Under the pieces are notes generated by a model. The model was not told where the DNA came from and ran no database searches. It saw only the letters and a program-made list of their open reading frames with translations. From assembly GCA_018673915.1 (NCBI GenBank), contig JABHBK010000015.1:1-64000 (forward strand): a stretch of DNA of 64,000 nucleotides. The letters run 5' to 3'. The translations under genes were made by a program, and so were the position numbers. The DNA comes from Nitrospina sp. GTDB taxonomy: Bacteria; Nitrospinota; Nitrospinia; Nitrospinales; VA-1. Of the stretch, positions 1 through 9,163 are shown piece after piece (position 1 is the stretch's first letter; every line of letters begins with the position of its first letter).

Positions 1-2407
1 TGCCCGTAAGGTCCGTAAGCAAGTTACGAAACAATCGGTCTACCAGCCAAAGAGGTACTTCTTCTTTTTCGGAAATTTGGTCAAAGGCGATATCAAGTTC
101 ATAAAGCGATTCGTGCCGCGCTTCGTCTATGCGAGGAGCCTGGCTCGTTGGGCCAATGAACTGAGAAGAGAAAAAGTAGGACAACGACGGGTGGTTTTGC
201 CAAAAAAGTATTAAACTTTTTAGCAAATCAGGACGCCGCAAATAAGGACTGTCTTCTGGAATGGCCGCCCCCGTGACAAGGTGATGTCCTCCCCCAGAGC
301 CCGTTCGACGTCCATCAGGTTGAAATTTCTCGGGGGTGAGCCGTGCCATACGAGCTTCTTTGTAAATTGTTTGGGTGATGTCAACCAACTCGTCCCAACT
401 TTCGGCAGGTTGCATATTGATTTCTAAAACTCCGGGATCGGGCGTGACCTTGAAGTTCTGAATCCTATGGTCGCTTGGAGGACTGTATCCCTCCAAAATA
501 ACGGGGATGCCTAGATGCTTGGCAACATTCTCAATATTCCTCACCAATTCCAAAAAATGCTCGATATGCGAGATAGGAGGTAAAAACAAATGCAACTTGC
601 CTTCCCGACTCTCAGCGCATAGCGCATGTCGAACTGTGCCCGTGGGGTCTTTCTCGAAGGACTTAGCGCTTTCAGCTTTTGCTTCCTCCGGAGTTAAACC
701 TGCAAAACGGTACTCTATAGTTTGCAACTCGCCCATTTGCTGGAAAGGACTTCTCTTTGCAAAAGTTTCTTCTTCCGTCTCCGACAAAAAAGGCAAACTG
801 TTCAATGGCAAGCGCAATCCTATTGGAGAATCACCAATAGCCAGAATGAGATGACCCGAACGGAATTTCCAAAAGTTGCTGATCCATTTATTTTTCTTTT
901 GGGAATAAGTCAGAGGTAACACAAAACCTACCGGATCACCGAGATGGCTATTCAGCATTTTTTGCAGGCGTTTTCTTTCGGTCTTTTCAAACAAATCTGT
1001 TTTATAGATGTCGCCCTCGATGGGCAAACGATTCTCTTTCCAGAGATAATATGCCGCATCCTCTCTAGCGGGCAAAATTGCATCACAGGGAAGGTTCAAG
1101 GATTCGGCTAAGCAAGTCATAAACCGTTCTGCGGTTTTGACATCGTGGCCGTAATCTTTGCAGGATTCAGCAAGAAGAGCATCGTCTTCCCAGATAGGTT
1201 TACCATCTTTCGGCCAGTAACAATTAAACGACCAACGCGGCAACATTTCTCCCGGATACCATTTTCCCTGACCGTGAAACAGCAATCCACCTGGAGCAAA
1301 ACGGTCTTTTAACCTTAAAAGCATGTCAGAGCCACGTTCCTTTTTCTTCTCGCCTAAAGCCGCGATCTTCCATTCAGCACTTTCGCGATCATCAACCGAA
1401 ACAAACGTGGGTTCTCCACCCATCGTAAGACGCACATCATGGGTCTGCAAATCACCCTCAACCTTTTGACCCAAGGCATTGATTTCGTCCCACTGCTTCT
1501 CAGTGTAGGGCTTGGTCGCTCGGTGATCTTCTTCAATGCGAAGGATGGACATTTCAAAATCCATTGTTGATTCGCAAGCTTCCATAGTTCCAGCAATGGG
1601 TGCTGCACTAGATGGGTTGGGGGTGCAACATAAGGGGATATGACCTTCGGCGGCAAAGTTTCCGGAGGTTGGGTCGAGCCCCACCCACCCTGCTCCAGGT
1701 AAATAGACTTCAGTCCAGGCATGCAGGTCTGTGATGTCTTTCTGTGGGCCCGGCGGTCCGTCAAGGTTTTCGACATCAGCTTTTAGCTGAGCCAGATAAC
1801 CTGAGGCAAAACGCGTGGCCAAACCGTGGTGGCGAAATATTTGGCATAAGAGCCACGCCATATCCCGGCACGATCCAGATCTCAGTTTAAGCGTTTCCTC
1901 ACAAGTTTGGATTCCCGGTTCCATACGAATGATATATTTTAAATATTCGTTCAGCGCCTGGTTGGTATTGACCAAAAATTCATTGGTAGTCTTTTCCTTT
2001 TCAGGCAATTCTTTAAGAAACTGTTTGAGAAGCGGCCCGCTTTCTTTTACCTCCAAATAAGGTTCCAACTCATCTGCCAACCAGGATTCATATTTGAAAG
2101 GGAACTCTTGCGCGTAATCCTCTAAAAAGAAATCAAACGGATTGAAAGCACGGATATCGACGACAATATCCACCTCAATCTGGAGTGCCTTGATTTTTTC
2201 AGGAAATATGACGCGCGCCAGAAAATTCCCAAAAGGGTCCTGTTGCCAATTGAGGAAATGTTTTTTAGGGGAAACTTTTAAAGAATAGGATTGAACGGGA
2301 GCTCGCGTATGAGGAGCGGGTCGCAAACGAATGGTTTGCGGACCAAGCTGAATCGGCTTATCGTATCGATACCGAGTCAAATGATACAGCGCGATCTGAA
2401 TTCCCAT
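1..2407 (-). CDS. Transglutaminase-like protein, DUF2126 family (partial, open at left edge)
   Basis: An uninterrupted reading frame starts at the ATG at 2407 (MGIQIALYHLTRYRYDKP) and is still open at base 1, giving about 802 residues of a family usually near 1,100. The N-terminal part is a bacterial transglutaminase-like domain. A Cys-His-Asp triad is visible: Cys near residue 180 (SGSCRDMAWLL), His near 229 (DLHAWTEVYLPG) and Asp near 245 (WVGLDPTSG). The remainder, including LTMGGEPTFVS and a GSGGGHHLV stretch, is typical of DUF2126. An in-frame stop lies eight codons upstream of the ATG, so the start is firm. It is the last gene of a three-gene minus-strand cluster with alpha-E and circularly permuted ATP-grasp proteins, a conserved set proposed in comparative genomics to make or modify peptides or amides. 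The substrate is unknown. Confidence 0.9.
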   Translation of the reverse strand, partial: MGIQIALYHLTRYRYDKPIQLGPQTIRLRPAPHTRAPVQSYSLKVSPKKHFLNWQQDPFGNFLARVIFPEKIKALQIEVDIVVDIRAFNPFDFFLEDYAQEFPFKYESWLADELEPYLEVKESGPLLKQFLKELPEKEKTTNEFLVNTNQALNEYLKYIIRMEPGIQTCEETLKLRSGSCRDMAWLLCQIFRHHGLATRFASGYLAQLKADVENLDGPPGPQKDITDLHAWTEVYLPGAGWVGLDPTSGNFAAEGHIPLCCTPNPSSAAPIAGTMEACESTMDFEMSILRIEEDHRATKPYTEKQWDEINALGQKVEGDLQTHDVRLTMGGEPTFVSVDDRESAEWKIAALGEKKKERGSDMLLRLKDRFAPGGLLFHGQGKWYPGEMLPRWSFNCYWPKDGKPIWEDDALLAESCKDYGHDVKTAERFMTCLAESLNLPCDAILPAREDAAYYLWKENRLPIEGDIYKTDLFEKTERKRLQKMLNSHLGDPVGFVLPLTYSQKKNKWISNFWKFRSGHLILAIGDSPIGLRLPLNSLPFLSETEEETFAKRSPFQQMGELQTIEYRFAGLTPEEAKAESAKSFEKDPTGTVRHALCAESREGKLHLFLPPISHIEHFLELVRNIENVAKHLGIPVILEGYSPPSDHRIQNFKVTPDPGVLEINMQPAESWDELVDITQTIYKEARMARLTPEKFQPDGRRTGSGGGHHLVTGAAIPEDSPYLRRPDLLKSLILFWQNHPSLSYFFSSQFIGPTSQAPRIDEARHESLYELDIAFDQISEKEEVPLWLVDRLFRNLLTDLTG

Positions 2408-2509
2408 AAGGCTATAAATTACAAAATATTAGAAGATTTTTTATTCTACATTAACCTCGCTTCAATTGAAAGCCCATCCCCAACAGATTCTAAGTGCCCG
2501 CCTCCAAAT

Positions 2510-3499
2510 TCATTGAATTTGAAATCCGGCGCGATTGGAATCTGTCACTTTCTTGATGGCAAAAAAGTTTTCAAAAACCGCATTATCGAGATTATTTACG
2601 TCGGATTGGATACCATCCAGGAATTCATGTAGCCCGATGGACATGACTTCGCTCACGTTGGAGTAATTGAGTTTGCCGGAAAGTTTTCCACATTGCCTTT
2701 CCAATTCATTATTGAAAGCACCTACTGGGGTACCCGTGATCCGAAATAATGACTGTTCCGCGTGACTGACACAATAAATTATCGACCGAGGAAATTCCCG
2801 GTCAAAAATCAGGAAGTCGACGATATTCTGTGGGCTGATCAGGTTGAATCTTTTTCTGTACATTTCGAAGGAGTTTGTAGATTTCAAAAGCGCAGACCAT
2901 AGAACATTGTCCATCGAAGAACCCACGTAATCCAACCTTGGAAGCATAATGAAATATTTAACATCGAGAATTCGCGATGTTTTGTCAGCTCTTTCAAGAT
3001 ATCGACCTAATTGCGCAAAATGCCAGGCCTCACCCCGAGACATGGTTGTGTAGGCGATTCCTATAATCAAGTGGCTCGCCATTTTGATATCTGAATAAAA
3101 TTTATGCGGGTTTGTAAAAGCTTTCAAACTGGTTCCCATGCCAGCAACGTCCAAATAAAGTTTGTTGATCATTTCCCAGATTTCGGAAGGGATCACCTCT
3201 CTTACAGACCGGGCGTTTTCCCGAGCAGCGGTCAAACAGGATTTAATAGAGTGCGGGTAATCGTCATCAAAGGTGTGAAAGAACATTACATTTTCTCTGG
3301 TGGGATCGCCCAGCTTTTCGGAAAAATAATCCCCATCACCCGTGATATCCACCAGTGGTTTCCATGCATTGGGGTCTTCTCTTAACGAAGGCAGGTCCAG
3401 AAGCATATGCAACTGAGTTTCTATGAGTCGGGCAGCATTCTCCACCCGTTCCAAATAGCGACTCATCCAGAAAATTGAATTAGCGACTCGACTTAGCAT
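2510..3499 (-). CDS. Alpha-E domain protein (DUF403, COG2307)
   Basis: The 329-residue protein opens with MLSRVANSIFWMSRYLERVENAARL, the signature start of the alpha-E family, and has the normal length. It is predicted all-helical and soluble, with no signal peptide. Conserved stretches such as RGEAWHFAQLGRYLERADKTSRILD and FLIFDREFPRSIIYCV are characteristic. No catalytic activity is established for the family. It almost always sits between a circularly permuted ATP-grasp gene and a transglutaminase gene, as here: the ATP-grasp gene ends 20 nt upstream and the DUF2126 gene starts about 100 nt downstream on the same strand. Family identity is secure; function is not known. Confidence 0.92.
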   Translation of the reverse strand: MLSRVANSIFWMSRYLERVENAARLIETQLHMLLDLPSLREDPNAWKPLVDITGDGDYFSEKLGDPTRENVMFFHTFDDDYPHSIKSCLTAARENARSVREVIPSEIWEMINKLYLDVAGMGTSLKAFTNPHKFYSDIKMASHLIIGIAYTTMSRGEAWHFAQLGRYLERADKTSRILDVKYFIMLPRLDYVGSSMDNVLWSALLKSTNSFEMYRKRFNLISPQNIVDFLIFDREFPRSIIYCVSHAEQSLFRITGTPVGAFNNELERQCGKLSGKLNYSNVSEVMSIGLHEFLDGIQSDVNNLDNAVFENFFAIKKVTDSNRAGFQIQ

Positions 3500-3519
3500 A
3501 ATCCCTTGCCTATCATAAT

Positions 3520-4962
3520 TTATTTGGAGCCCTCTGCCAGAACCCAGGTGTCTTTACTTCCTCCGCCCTGAGAGGAGTTTACGACAAGCGAGTCCTTTTC
3601 CAGGGCAACTCGGGTCAAACCTCCAGGGAGAACATTAATATCTTCCCCATATAAGATATAAGGACGAAGATCGATATGCCGTCCTTCAAAACGATCTTTT
3701 ACGATTACAGGAACGCGAGAAAGCTGAATGACCGGTTGACCAATATAATTGCGCGGATCCTGCATGATATTTTCGATCATCTTCTGCTGCTGTTCTTTAG
3801 TAGAATAGGGCCCGATTAACATCCCGTATCCTCCGGAGCCGTGAGTGGTTTTCACTACAAAGTTTTCAATATTTTCGATGACATGCTTACGAGATTTCTC
3901 ATCACCACATAGAAAGGTAGGAACATTGGGAAGGATTGCGTCCTCGCCGGTATAATATTTAATGATCTCCGGAACAAATGAATAAATTGCCTTATCGTCT
4001 GCTATGCCAGTCCCTGGCGCATTAGCTAATGCTACTTTTCCCGAACGGTAGGACTGCATGAGCCCCGGTACCCCCAGTAACGAATCCGGGTTGAATACGG
4101 TCGGGTCCAGAAAGTCATCGTCTATGCGTCTATAAATGGCATCGACCCTTTCAAAACCTTTTGTAGTCCTCATATAAACAAAATCATCCATCACTACCAG
4201 ATCCCGACCCTCAACCAGTTCCTCACCCATTTGTTGAGCCAGGAAAGAATGCTCAAAATAAGCGGAGTTGTATATGCCGGGAGTAAGAATTACGATGTTC
4301 GGTTTTAAAATGGATTCGGGAATCAGGTTTCGAAGTGTGTCGGCAAGACGATTGGAATAGTCATCAACCGGTCGGATCGGCAAGGATTCGAAAACAACTG
4401 GGAGAGTATGTTTCATGACCCTACGGTTGCCCAATACGTAGGAAACACCAGAAGGGCAACGCAGGTTATCTTCTAGAACATAAAATTGCCCATTTTCATC
4501 ACGGACCAAATCGATTCCACTTATGTGGCACCAAATTCCTTTCGGAGGTTTCAACCCAAGGCATTCTTTACGGTAAGCCACAGAAGAAAGGATGATTTCT
4601 TTGGAAATCACTCCATCTTTAATTATCTTTTGCTCGTTATAAACATCATGAATGAACTTATTGAGCGCATAAACCCTTTGCGTTACTCCTCTCTCAATCA
4701 AGTTCCAGTCTTGGGCATTGATGATCCGTGGAATGATGTCGAAGGGAAATATTTTTTCCAACCCTTTTTGATCACCATAAACCCCAAAGGTTATTCCCAT
4801 CTGCATGAATGCCGCTTCAGCAGCTTTCTGTCTATTAGTCAGTTCTGTATCTGGAAAGGAATTGACCCGATCGATCAACTTTTTAACTTCTGCTCTGGGT
4901 ATACCAGGTTTAGAAAAAAATTCATCGTAAAATTTCCCCGGATTGTAGGACTCAAAATTCAT
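3520..4962 (-). CDS. Circularly permuted ATP-grasp type 2 protein (DUF404/DUF407, COG2308)
   Basis: The 480-residue protein matches the circularly permuted ATP-grasp family over its full length. Hallmarks include GIWCHISGIDLVRDENGQFYVLEDNLRCPSG, the loop TTHGSGGYGMLIGP, and the C-terminal RHIDLRPYILYG followed by GGLTRVAL. ATP-grasp enzymes join a carboxylate to an amine or thiol through an acyl-phosphate; here the most likely product is an amide or peptide bond, substrate unknown. It is the first gene of the minus-strand cluster, with the alpha-E gene starting 20 nt after its stop. A 266-nt divergent intergenic region separates it from the stomatin gene and must hold its promoter, but I could not pick a convincing one. 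Confidence 0.92.
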   Translation of the reverse strand: MNFESYNPGKFYDEFFSKPGIPRAEVKKLIDRVNSFPDTELTNRQKAAEAAFMQMGITFGVYGDQKGLEKIFPFDIIPRIINAQDWNLIERGVTQRVYALNKFIHDVYNEQKIIKDGVISKEIILSSVAYRKECLGLKPPKGIWCHISGIDLVRDENGQFYVLEDNLRCPSGVSYVLGNRRVMKHTLPVVFESLPIRPVDDYSNRLADTLRNLIPESILKPNIVILTPGIYNSAYFEHSFLAQQMGEELVEGRDLVVMDDFVYMRTTKGFERVDAIYRRIDDDFLDPTVFNPDSLLGVPGLMQSYRSGKVALANAPGTGIADDKAIYSFVPEIIKYYTGEDAILPNVPTFLCGDEKSRKHVIENIENFVVKTTHGSGGYGMLIGPYSTKEQQQKMIENIMQDPRNYIGQPVIQLSRVPVIVKDRFEGRHIDLRPYILYGEDINVLPGGLTRVALEKDSLVVNSSQGGGSKDTWVLAEGSK

Positions 4963-5228
4963 TGAAAATGCACGGTTGGGAAATTAAATAAAGTTTTCCA
5001 GCCAAAGAAAAATGGTTAGCCAGTTTAAGTTTGTGATTTTATTTATTATAACCTAAATTTTCATTCGCCCCTCATTCAACTGGCGTATTCATGCAAAAGC
5101 TGACTCAATGACTCCTTTATATCAGGACCAACTTGCCAACATAAGCTCTCCGTCTGCTGATAAATAGGACTTGGAGCATAAAAGTTGCTATTATTGAGGT
5201 AACACTTGAAATTTTTGGGAGACCCGTT

Positions 5229-5978
5229 ATGGATGCAATGATTACTGTCCTAATATTGCTCGCCGTCCTGCTTTTTAGCACTTTCAAAGTATTGCGCGAA
5301 TACGAAAGAGGCGTGATTTTTCTATTCGGAAGATTCTGGAAAGTTAAAGGTCCAGGAATCATCATGGTCGTTCCCGGTGTTCAAAAAATGGTCAAGGTAA
5401 GCTTGCGTACTGTGGTCATGGATGTTCCCCCTCAGGATATCATTACCAAGGACAACGTGACGGTAAAGGTTAACGCAGTGCTTTATTTCCGCGTTCTCGA
5501 TTCCCAAAAAGCCATTATCGAAGTAGAAGATTACCTGTACGCGACTTCTCAGCTATCGCAAACGACTTTACGAAGTATTTTAGGCCAAAGTACACTGGAC
5601 GATCTCTTGTCCAACCGTGAAGAAATCAACAGTCATCTGCAAAGAGTCATTGATGAACAAACCGAGCCGTGGGGAGTTAAAGTCGCCAATGTAGAAGTCA
5701 AAAATGTTGATCTGCCACAAGAAATGCAACGTGCCCTGGCGAAGCAGGCAGAAGCCGAGCGTGAAAGGCGGGCCAAAGTCATCAATGCTCAAGGTGAATT
5801 TGAAGCGGCACAAAAAACCTGTGACGCTGCAGACCTGATCGGAGCACACCCCCCTGCCCTGCAGTTACGTTTTTTTCAAACCATGCTGGATCTTTCGTCC
5901 AGTGACGGAACGCATACCTATATCCCGATTCCCATTGAATTGTTCGATTCGTTCCGTAGTAAAGGAAAAGACACCTGA
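5229..5978 (+). CDS. Slipin/stomatin-like SPFH (band 7) membrane protein
   Basis: The 249-residue protein has one N-terminal membrane segment (residues 4-17, [14 protein letters not shown]), then [13 protein letters not shown] and [12 protein letters not shown], which begin an SPFH domain. [24 protein letters not shown] is the core slipin signature. A charged helical region rich in Ala, Glu and Arg ([20 protein letters not shown]) follows. SPFH proteins oligomerise at the membrane and often scaffold proteases. The usual NfeD-family partner gene is not adjacent, so this is a stand-alone slipin. The start follows a GGGAG ribosome site. It converges on cusA with only seven bases between stop codons. 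Confidence 0.9.
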   Translation: MDAMITVLILLAVLLFSTFKVLREYERGVIFLFGRFWKVKGPGIIMVVPGVQKMVKVSLRTVVMDVPPQDIITKDNVTVKVNAVLYFRVLDSQKAIIEVEDYLYATSQLSQTTLRSILGQSTLDDLLSNREEINSHLQRVIDEQTEPWGVKVANVEVKNVDLPQEMQRALAKQAEAERERRAKVINAQGEFEAAQKTCDAADLIGAHPPALQLRFFQTMLDLSSSDGTHTYIPIPIELFDSFRSKGKDT

Positions 5979-5985
5979 ACCCCGG

Positions 5986-8900
5986 CTAAGGGGTAGGAGT
6001 TAATTCCCGCTTGTCTGAATAACCGTTTTCGATGACCGGTCCTCTTTGGGAAAAGCGAAACTGGAGAACCATAGCGTAAAGCGCCGGAAGGACAATCAGG
6101 TTCAATAATGTTGCCGACACCATTCCACCAACCATCGGAGCGGCAATTCGTTTCATAACTTCCGTGCCGGTTCCAGTTCCTATCATGATCGGAATCAATC
6201 CGCCGATGGTTGAAATCACGGTCATCATGATCGGTCGAATTCTGGAAGACGTTCCATCGAAAACTACTTTCAGGACATCACTATTTTTCTGGATACTTCC
6301 ATTTGCCAAGCGATTTTCAAATTCCTGGTTGCAATAAACTAAAATCAAAACACCAATTTCCGCAGCCACTCCCGCAAGCGCAATAAACCCTACGGCAACC
6401 GCAACACTTAGTTCATATTGAAGGTAATAGAGAACCCAAACCCCTCCTATCAGAGCAAGTGGCAATGAAAGCATCACAAGGATTGTTTCTGCAAGGTGCT
6501 GAAAATTTAGATACAGCAACACAAAAATAATCACCAGCGTCAGAGGCACCACTAATTTCAATCGTTCCTTGGCCCGTTCCATATATTCAAACTGACCACT
6601 CCATATCAAGGAATAGCCCGGAGGCAGTGTGAGCTTTTCGTTCAGTATGCGCTTCGCATTTTCAACATAGGTTCCAATATCGATATCCTTCAAATCGATA
6701 TAGACCCAGGCGTTGAGCCGGGCATTTTCAGTTTTGATAACGGGAGGACCTTTCTTAATGGATATTTTAGCCACCTGTGCCATGGGAATATGCTCCCCGC
6801 CCGGTGTGGGAATCAGCACTCTCTGCAATTCATCCCAATCATCCCTAAGTCCGCTGGGATAGCGCACGTTTATCGGATAACGTTCCAGCCCCTGGATAAC
6901 GGTCGATACGTTCATACCGCCGATGGCGGTCTGGATAACATCCTGGATATCACCTACCGAAAGTCCATAACGAGAGGCCTCTTCTCTGTTAATTTCAAAA
7001 TCAAAATAATTTCCACCCACAACCCGCTCGGAAAAAACACTCATAGTTCCCGGAACATTCTTTATAAGTATCTCCACTTCCTTTCCCAATTTTTCCAACA
7101 CACTTAAATCATTTCCAGAGATTTTAATACCCACAGGGGTCTTGATCCCCGTGGACAACATATCGATACGATTTTTGATCGGCATGGTCCAGATATTGGT
7201 CACACCCGGAATTTTTAAAGCCGCATCCATTTCCTCAACCAACTTTTTGTGGGTCATGCCTTCCCGCCATTCCACTCTCGGTTTCATGGTGATGCTTGTT
7301 TCCAGCATGCTAAGAGGAGCGGTATCGGTAGCTGTTTCCGCGCGTCCTATTTTCCCGAAAACATGATGTACCTCTGGAAAGGTCTTGATGATTTTGTCTG
7401 TTTGTTGCAGAAGTTCTTTCGCCTTGGTGATGGAAATTCCCGGCAGAGTGTTTGGCATGTACAGCACATCTCCTTCATTTAAAGGAGGCATGAACTCAGA
7501 GCCTAGCCGCTCCAGAGGAATCCATGTTGCCGCAGTTAACACAAGGGCGGCTATGATGACAGGCAGCTTTAGCCTGAGAGCAAGCCATATGATCGGCTTG
7601 AATAACCAGGCGAACAAGAGGTTGAGCGGATTATATTTTTCTGGAAGTATTCGTCCCCGAATAAAGTATCCCATCAACACCGGAACCAGGGTGATAGCCA
7701 GCAAGGCCGCGGAAAGCAGTGAATAGGTCCAGGTGAAGGCCATGGGAGTGAAAAGACGGCCCTCCTGAGCCTGAAGCGTAAACACCGGAAGAAACGCAGT
7801 TGTCATGATGAGCAAACTAAAAAACAGAGCCGGCCCCACTTCCGTTGCTGCTTCGTAAATGATCTGCCAATGATTCTTTTTGCCTTTGTCTTTCGCCAAA
7901 TGCTTGTGGGCATTTTCTATCATGACAATCGCGCCATCAATCAACGCACCGATGGCAATAGCTATTCCTCCCAGTGACATGATATTGGCGTTCAATCCCT
8001 GCAGGTTCATGATGATGAAGGCCATCAAAACACTCAAAGGAATTACCACAATAGCGACCAGTGCCGACCGTATGTGCAACAAAAATAAAATGCATATGGC
8101 AGAAACAGCCAACACCTCTTCGATCAATTTCTCTTTCAAATTATCAACAGCTCGCTCAATCAGTCCCGAGCGGTCGTACACCGGAACGATTTCAACACCC
8201 TTTGGCAGTCCAGCCTTTAAGGACTCTAATTTCTTTTTGACATTCTGGATAACTTGCAAAGCATTTTCACCAAATCGCTGAATGACAACACCACCCACCA
8301 CTTCACCTTCGCCATTCAAGTCCACGATTCCCCGTCTAAGTTCGGGTCCCAACCGGACACGGGCAATATCCCTTACCAAAACAGGTGTCCCTTTTTCATC
8401 CACCCCCAACGATATGTTCTTGAGGTCCTCCAAGTTCTTGATATAGCCCAGGCCACGAACCATGAATTCCGTCTCAGCCATTTCCAGCAAACGTCCGCCC
8501 ACATCATTATTACTGCGCTTGATCGCCATCACGACTTTGTGCAAAGGAAGGTTATAGGCCGCCAATTTATTAGGATCGACCTCAACCTGATACTGCCTGA
8601 CATAACCGCCGATGCTTGCAACTTCTGAAACACCCGGAACGGTTTGCAATTCATACCTGAGATACCAGTCCTGAATGGAGCGCAATTCGGACAAATCATA
8701 GGTTCCGGTGTTATCCACCAGCGCGTATTCAAAAACCCAGCCTACTCCTGTGGCATCAGGACCTAATGTCGGACTGATATTGGGAGGCAAGCGCCCGGAT
8801 GCAAAATTCAACTGTTCCAGAACCCGACTTCTGGCCCAATACATATCCGTGCCATCTTCAAAAATAATATAAACGAACGATAACCCGAAAAAGGAGTAAC

Positions 8901-9150
8901 CCCGCACGACCTTCGCGTAGGGAACCGAAAGCATTGCAGTCGTCAAAGGGTAAGTAATTTGATCTTCTACAATTTGAGGAGCCTGACCGGGAAACTTGGT
9001 GAAAATGATAACCTGAACATCACTCAAATCCGGGATGGCATCCAAAGGCGTACGACTCAGGGAGTAACTGCCCCACGCAATCACAAAAACTGTAGCAAAA
9101 AGCACCAGGAAACGGTTTTTTAGAGAAAACCCGATAATGTTTTTTATCAT
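5986..9150 (-). CDS. cusA: CusA-type heavy-metal RND efflux pump
   Basis: This 1,054-residue inner-membrane proton/metal antiporter belongs to the heavy-metal-efflux RND family. It starts MIKNIIGFSLKNRFLVLF and has the expected 12-helix layout with two large periplasmic loops. TM4 carries AIGALIDGAIVMIENAHKHL, with the family aspartate. The porter region contains the Cu/Ag-type stretch MPIKNRIDMLSTGIKTP, whose Met matches the substrate methionine of E. coli CusA, favouring Cu(I)/Ag(I) over Zn/Co/Cd. Length and motifs are complete. It is the last gene of the efflux operon, starting 13 nt after the adaptor gene. Family assignment is firm; metal preference is inferred. Confidence 0.93.
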   Translation of the reverse strand: MIKNIIGFSLKNRFLVLFATVFVIAWGSYSLSRTPLDAIPDLSDVQVIIFTKFPGQAPQIVEDQITYPLTTAMLSVPYAKVVRGYSFFGLSFVYIIFEDGTDMYWARSRVLEQLNFASGRLPPNISPTLGPDATGVGWVFEYALVDNTGTYDLSELRSIQDWYLRYELQTVPGVSEVASIGGYVRQYQVEVDPNKLAAYNLPLHKVVMAIKRSNNDVGGRLLEMAETEFMVRGLGYIKNLEDLKNISLGVDEKGTPVLVRDIARVRLGPELRRGIVDLNGEGEVVGGVVIQRFGENALQVIQNVKKKLESLKAGLPKGVEIVPVYDRSGLIERAVDNLKEKLIEEVLAVSAICILFLLHIRSALVAIVVIPLSVLMAFIIMNLQGLNANIMSLGGIAIAIGALIDGAIVMIENAHKHLAKDKGKKNHWQIIYEAATEVGPALFFSLLIMTTAFLPVFTLQAQEGRLFTPMAFTWTYSLLSAALLAITLVPVLMGYFIRGRILPEKYNPLNLLFAWLFKPIIWLALRLKLPVIIAALVLTAATWIPLERLGSEFMPPLNEGDVLYMPNTLPGISITKAKELLQQTDKIIKTFPEVHHVFGKIGRAETATDTAPLSMLETSITMKPRVEWREGMTHKKLVEEMDAALKIPGVTNIWTMPIKNRIDMLSTGIKTPVGIKISGNDLSVLEKLGKEVEILIKNVPGTMSVFSERVVGGNYFDFEINREEASRYGLSVGDIQDVIQTAIGGMNVSTVIQGLERYPINVRYPSGLRDDWDELQRVLIPTPGGEHIPMAQVAKISIKKGPPVIKTENARLNAWVYIDLKDIDIGTYVENAKRILNEKLTLPPGYSLIWSGQFEYMERAKERLKLVVPLTLVIIFVLLYLNFQHLAETILVMLSLPLALIGGVWVLYYLQYELSVAVAVGFIALAGVAAEIGVLILVYCNQEFENRLANGSIQKNSDVLKVVFDGTSSRIRPIMMTVISTIGGLIPIMIGTGTGTEVMKRIAAPMVGGMVSATLLNLIVLPALYAMVLQFRFSQRGPVIENGYSDKRELTPTP

Positions 9151-9163
9151 AATGTTCTTCCGC

